From: Aequorivita sinensis
GTDB lineage: Bacteria > Bacteroidota > Bacteroidia > Flavobacteriales > Flavobacteriaceae
DNA length: 45,896 nt
Assembly (NCBI RefSeq): GCF_006346335.1
Contig: NZ_VDMC01000017.1
Coordinates: 1-45,896 of the forward strand
Direction: 5' to 3'
Below are positions 42,807 through 45,896 of this stretch, piece after piece (the stretch's first letter is position 1; each line of letters starts with the position of its first letter). The notes beneath the pieces were generated by a model, which saw nothing but the letters and a program-made list of their open reading frames with translations, made no database searches and was not told where the DNA came from. A program made the translations under genes and the position numbers.

Positions 42807-43070
42807 ATGCGAAATTTAAAATTCAAGTTTTTGTTACCTGTGGCGGCCTTTATGCTTGCTATTGCAGCGGCCTTTGCCTCACAGGACTATGGTAAGGAGG
42901 AAACAGCCCTAGTGCAGGGTTACATTTACCAAAACGGTGTCTGCGTTCCCCATGGGAAATGTGATCTGACAAGTAACGCAACTTGTACAGACAACACAGG
43001 TAGAATTGTTTTTGGTAAGAATGGACCAACGACTTGTTCCTTGCCTTTATTTATGAACTGGCAACCTTGA
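42807..43070 (+). CDS. DUF6520-type exported small protein
   Basis: An 87-residue protein with a signal sequence (FLLPVAAFMLAIAAAFAS, residues about 8-25). The mature part of about 62 residues has four cysteines (GVCVPHGKCDLT, NATCTDN, PTTCSLP), fitting the DUF6520 family of Bacteroidota. It starts 86 bp after the MauE-type gene and is followed by a strong terminator. Role unknown; oxidative folding by the neighbour is a guess. Confidence 0.8.
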   Translation: MRNLKFKFLLPVAAFMLAIAAAFASQDYGKEETALVQGYIYQNGVCVPHGKCDLTSNATCTDNTGRIVFGKNGPTTCSLPLFMNWQP

Positions 43071-43084
43071 TTTGCCTAAAAAGG

Positions 43085-43115
43085 AGATGCCCCAAATGGG
43101 GCATCTTTTAATTTA
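43085..43115. terminator. Rho-independent terminator, probably bidirectional
   Basis: AGATGCCCC and GGGGCATCT form a perfect 9-bp stem with an AAAT loop, followed by TTTTAATTTAT. It lies between the converging DUF6520 and S9 peptidase genes. Confidence 0.88.
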
Positions 43116-43132
43116 TAACTACTAATTTATTT

Positions 43133-45745
43133 TTACTTTTTTAAATATGTATTGAACCAATCTTGAATTCTTCTTGTAAGATCCTTTTGATTTTTTTGTA
43201 CTGCAAGAGAATGGCCTTCGTTTTCATAAATCAGTAATTCCACTTCCACACTTAGGCGGCGCAAGGCTAGGTACATGGCCTCGCTTTGATGCCAATTTAC
43301 CTGATAATCCTTGTTCCCCGTCCAGATCAGAGTAGGGGTCTTTATGTTCTGAGCATATTCCACAGGCGAGTTCCGCTTATAAAGTTCCTTGGCCTCATAA
43401 AAACTTTTGCCCATCTGCCACTGATGGTCCTCATAATGCCAATGTTCCGCCCTGCCAGTGTCCCTGTTTATGGTGTGATAGGTTGTTGTAAGATCAAAAA
43501 CCCCTGCGCCCACCACGGCAGCAGCAAATAGATCTGTCTGTGAGATAATAAAAGCACTCTCATAGCCCCCAAAGGAATGGCCAATCAGTCCCAAGGCATC
43601 TTTGTTTACAATTCCCTTTTCCAAAACTTTATTCACCGCCTGTGTAACACAATCCATTGCTGACATCCCAGGGTTTTCCTTTTGGATTAAAATATCAGGT
43701 TCCAGTACAAAATACCCAGCCGCTGTAAAATTCCTGTAATTATAACCCGTTCCGTTATGGTCACTTGGGTTCTGGTATTTTTGATATTTATATCCTATCA
43801 TTTCGTATACGTGCACTATCATTGGGTATTGTTTTCCCGCTTCATAATTATCGGGATAGTGGAGAATTCCGTGCAACTTTTGTCCTTGATCATTTATGTA
43901 GGTAATCAATTCCGTTTTGCCAATAAAAAATTTATGCTGTTGTTCATTTGATTGCACCAAGAGCTTGGCTTCTTTTCCTGATTTTTTCCAGAGTGCGGGT
44001 GGCGCGTCACTACTCTCTTTCACATAAATAACGGAATCGGTAAATTTTGCCTTTCTCAATTCGGAGATTCTTCCGGTTTCGTTTAAATAATTCGCTACAT
44101 CACTATTTGGATTCAATAAGGCAAATCCTTTATTGAAAAGGGAGTCCTCCGTTGATAGAATAATAGGCTTGGCAAAATCTTTCGGCTTAATTCGGGATAT
44201 ATCGGATAGGGAGTGAAATCCATTATAAAGGCCTTTGTACTCCCTATAACATATTCCTTTTTCCCGACCATCTGTGAGGCGCATTGCCGACTTTCCTTCT
44301 ATATTGATTTTCCACACATCAAATTCATCGTAAACCAAAAAATCCCCTGTGGTAGTCCAACCCATTGTGCCGAAGGGAGTAATTGCTATGGTATGTGGAG
44401 CATACTCGTAGGTTAGGGGAAAAGGTAGGTTTTCTGTACTATTAAAATGTTCTCTTTTTTGGATGTCATACAACCACCAGTCACCATCTTTAAAATAGGC
44501 TATATACCTACCCGAGGGATCAATACTGATATAGCCCAAGGCTGTTTCTAAACCCTTGGACAATAAGGATGTATTCCCTGTCTCCAGCTCGGTTATATAA
44601 AAATCGGATTGGGGAGATTGCCTGTATTGCGGTTCGTAAGTCAAGAGGTTAAAGCTTAGGGCATACTTTTGTTCTCCTGTAAGAATGACCTCCGGCCGTT
44701 CTACTGTGCCTATTTGAAACACTTTTTTTTTTTTTGGCCACCAAACTGCCAGCCTATCTGCCTTGTTATATTCCCAGTCCAATTGCTGCCTCGTATATAT
44801 CCATTTGTCCGTCCCCTTCCAGACCTGTACTTTTATGCTGTCTTTCGGTTTATCATTTGAATCATTGTCTGGTATATGGGTCCAAAAAAATATCCGTTCC
44901 CCATCCTTTGAAAAGGAAATGTCTAGTTTGCTTATTGCTAGCCTTCCATTTTCACGTAGGTCTATATTGTCTAATTCCCATAGCCTCGGTGTGTTTTTAT
45001 CTTCAAAATAATAGAGTCGCTGCCCCGAATTTTGGGTGCTTTCAATAAATACTAAGCCATCCCCAGATTCGTTCCAAGTGGGGTACAAGAATTCTGATTT
45101 TTCTGTTTTAATAATAACAGACTGTTGTATATTCTCTAACCGCAACAAGGCTATTGATGTCTCGGTGGCATCCTTGCTTATTAGCAAAGCCCGTTTTCCT
45201 AGGGAGTCAAATTTAAAGTCTCTGATTCCTTTTAAAATTGTCGTTTGGTCTTTTTCCAGATTCCATAATTTTAAATATCCCTCTTGCTGCTGCGGATTAT
45301 AAAGCGCAAGGAAATTCCCAGTACTATCAAAATCAAAGCGTTGCGCTTCCATTTCCCAGACCGTCTTGCCTGTAGATAAATTGAGTACCCCAATTCCTTT
45401 TTGATCATCTTTAAAAGCGAAATATCCGGTCTTTTTAGAGGGTTGGAATTGTGCGCTATGGGCATTGGGAAACTGATATTCCGTCTTGCCGTCAAGGCTC
45501 AAAACAAACAAGGTGTCCGCTGCCTTTTCATAGTCTATTTTATAGGAAGTCCATAAACCATCCCCTGAAATTTGGGTGTTTCTCAAGTGGTGCCACATAT
45601 CATAATCCTTTGGTTGCAACAACGATTTTGCTGGCCCTTGCTGCCCCAAAATGGGGCAGGAGGCCAAAACAAACATGAAAAAAAGTATGGGGAGCTGGCT
45701 AATTGTCTTATCATAAGAGCGTATAGTTTTATTGATAGCGTTCAT
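43133..45745 (-). CDS. S9-family (prolyl oligopeptidase) serine peptidase
   Basis: An 870-residue exported peptidase with an N-terminal signal (LPILFFMFVLASCPILGQ). The central part is a beta-propeller (repeated WxxxG blades); the C-terminal 250 residues are an alpha/beta hydrolase with Ser724 in LIGHSFGGYESAF, Asp813 in TGNKDYQVNW and His845 in NEGHSLAV. It probably removes peptides from the N-terminus or cuts short peptides in the periplasm. Its ATG overlaps the stop of a susD-like remnant (TAATG, sharing base 45745), so it was translationally coupled to a SusCD nutrient-uptake operon. Confidence 0.93.
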   Translation of the reverse strand: MNAINKTIRSYDKTISQLPILFFMFVLASCPILGQQGPAKSLLQPKDYDMWHHLRNTQISGDGLWTSYKIDYEKAADTLFVLSLDGKTEYQFPNAHSAQFQPSKKTGYFAFKDDQKGIGVLNLSTGKTVWEMEAQRFDFDSTGNFLALYNPQQQEGYLKLWNLEKDQTTILKGIRDFKFDSLGKRALLISKDATETSIALLRLENIQQSVIIKTEKSEFLYPTWNESGDGLVFIESTQNSGQRLYYFEDKNTPRLWELDNIDLRENGRLAISKLDISFSKDGERIFFWTHIPDNDSNDKPKDSIKVQVWKGTDKWIYTRQQLDWEYNKADRLAVWWPKKKKVFQIGTVERPEVILTGEQKYALSFNLLTYEPQYRQSPQSDFYITELETGNTSLLSKGLETALGYISIDPSGRYIAYFKDGDWWLYDIQKREHFNSTENLPFPLTYEYAPHTIAITPFGTMGWTTTGDFLVYDEFDVWKINIEGKSAMRLTDGREKGICYREYKGLYNGFHSLSDISRIKPKDFAKPIILSTEDSLFNKGFALLNPNSDVANYLNETGRISELRKAKFTDSVIYVKESSDAPPALWKKSGKEAKLLVQSNEQQHKFFIGKTELITYINDQGQKLHGILHYPDNYEAGKQYPMIVHVYEMIGYKYQKYQNPSDHNGTGYNYRNFTAAGYFVLEPDILIQKENPGMSAMDCVTQAVNKVLEKGIVNKDALGLIGHSFGGYESAFIISQTDLFAAAVVGAGVFDLTTTYHTINRDTGRAEHWHYEDHQWQMGKSFYEAKELYKRNSPVEYAQNIKTPTLIWTGNKDYQVNWHQSEAMYLALRRLSVEVELLIYENEGHSLAVQKNQKDLTRRIQDWFNTYLKK

Positions 45746-45807
45746 TAGTATCCAGGATTTTGTGGGTTGAGGTTTGGGTTTAGTATGACTGGAGTGTCTA
45801 TATTTGT
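45745..45807 (-). pseudogene. C-terminal remnant of a SusD/RagB gene
   Basis: The minus-strand frame reads NIDTPVILNPNLNPQNPGY and stop, the typical C-terminus of SusD/RagB lipoproteins (..NPN..NPGY). The frame closes with a stop within the IS-like sequence just upstream. So only about 20 codons remain in this window, cut by the element that starts near 45808. Confidence 0.7.
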
Positions 45808-45896
45808 TGTGACAACTTAATTAAGCCCTAAATGATTAAATTTAACATATGGCAAGAAAACATGAAAACGATTTTAAGGTTCTAATCGTAGAATTA
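45808..45896 (+). mobile_element. Left end of an IS3-type element (partial)
   Basis: This begins TGTGACAACTTAATTAAG, a TG-starting end suited to an IS3-family inverted repeat, followed after 23 bp by the start of an OrfA-like gene. The element continues beyond the window, so its other end and target duplication cannot be seen. Confidence 0.5.
45849..45896 (+). CDS. Start of a transposase OrfA (IS3-type), partial
   Basis: Sixteen codons, MARKHENDFKVLIVEL, resemble the N-terminus of helix-turn-helix OrfA proteins of flavobacterial IS3 elements. It runs off the right edge. Confidence 0.5.
   Translation, partial: MARKHENDFKVLIVEL

Noticed and set aside
43286-45678. Several plus-strand open frames of 60-104 codons
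   Set aside because: All are shadows of the well-supported minus-strand S9 peptidase gene.

Overview
The window comes from a low-GC member of the Bacteroidota, most likely a Flavobacteriaceae chromosome. Support for this: LytTR regulators paired with propeller-type sensor kinases, TAnnTTTG promoter elements, almost no Shine-Dalgarno sequences, a SusD C-terminus, a DUF6520 peptide, RteC and HipBA remnants, and flavobacterial palindromic repeats. Few genes look like conserved core. Most of the window is accessory DNA made of defence, stress and hypothetical genes separated by repeated non-coding blocks.

Layout. 1-4924: the end of a small partial gene, a sensor kinase/LytTR regulator pair on the minus strand, and a divergent secreted protein. 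4925-24560: a cassette-like mosaic. Single genes or gene pairs are bounded by 9-10 bp inverted repeats (GTTGTAGGGC/GCCCTACAAC, GTTGTACACA/TGTGTACAAT, GTTGTAGCAC/GTGCTACAAC, GTTAGGCAAC/GTTGCCTAAT). Two neighbouring cassettes are separated by ~140 bp blocks that could fold like integron attC sites. Other junctions carry a long (about 430-650 bp) non-coding repeat that ends in a REP-like palindrome. Cargo includes unknown gene pairs, an arsenic-type operon (ArsR, DUF6428, flavin monooxygenase, metallophosphoesterase), a two-gene CBASS (CD-NTase plus Cap15-like effector) and an IS982 copy. The most unusual cargo lies at 9264-14158: a PD-(D/E)XK-like protein, a WYL regulator, a DnaE-like protein that has lost its catalytic aspartates, a second PD-(D/E)XK-like protein and an EEP-family nuclease. 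No integrase gene is present in the window.

25482-34352: a complete type I restriction-modification locus (hsdM, hsdS, hsdR) with a DUF3800 gene and a putative BECR-fold nuclease gene tightly packed between hsdS and hsdR. It is followed by a toxin-antitoxin-SecB-like chaperone operon with an operator palindrome over its promoter. 34353-40935 is decaying DNA: hypothetical genes, a 14-bp tandem repeat, an orphan hipB with a hipA remnant, an rteC pseudogene (relic of a conjugative element), a LytTR regulator, and a heavily frameshifted sensor kinase beside an intact response regulator. 41230-45896: a MauE-type membrane protein and an exported Cys-rich DUF6520 peptide converge on an S9 peptidase. 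That peptidase is translationally coupled to the last codons of a susD gene, which appears cut by an IS3-type element running off the right edge.

The most promising candidate for an undescribed system is the WYL / inactive-DnaE / nuclease locus at about 9.3-14.2 kb. Next are the cassette architecture and the putative nuclease pair embedded in the hsd operon. All family assignments come from reading the sequence by eye; no database search was run.
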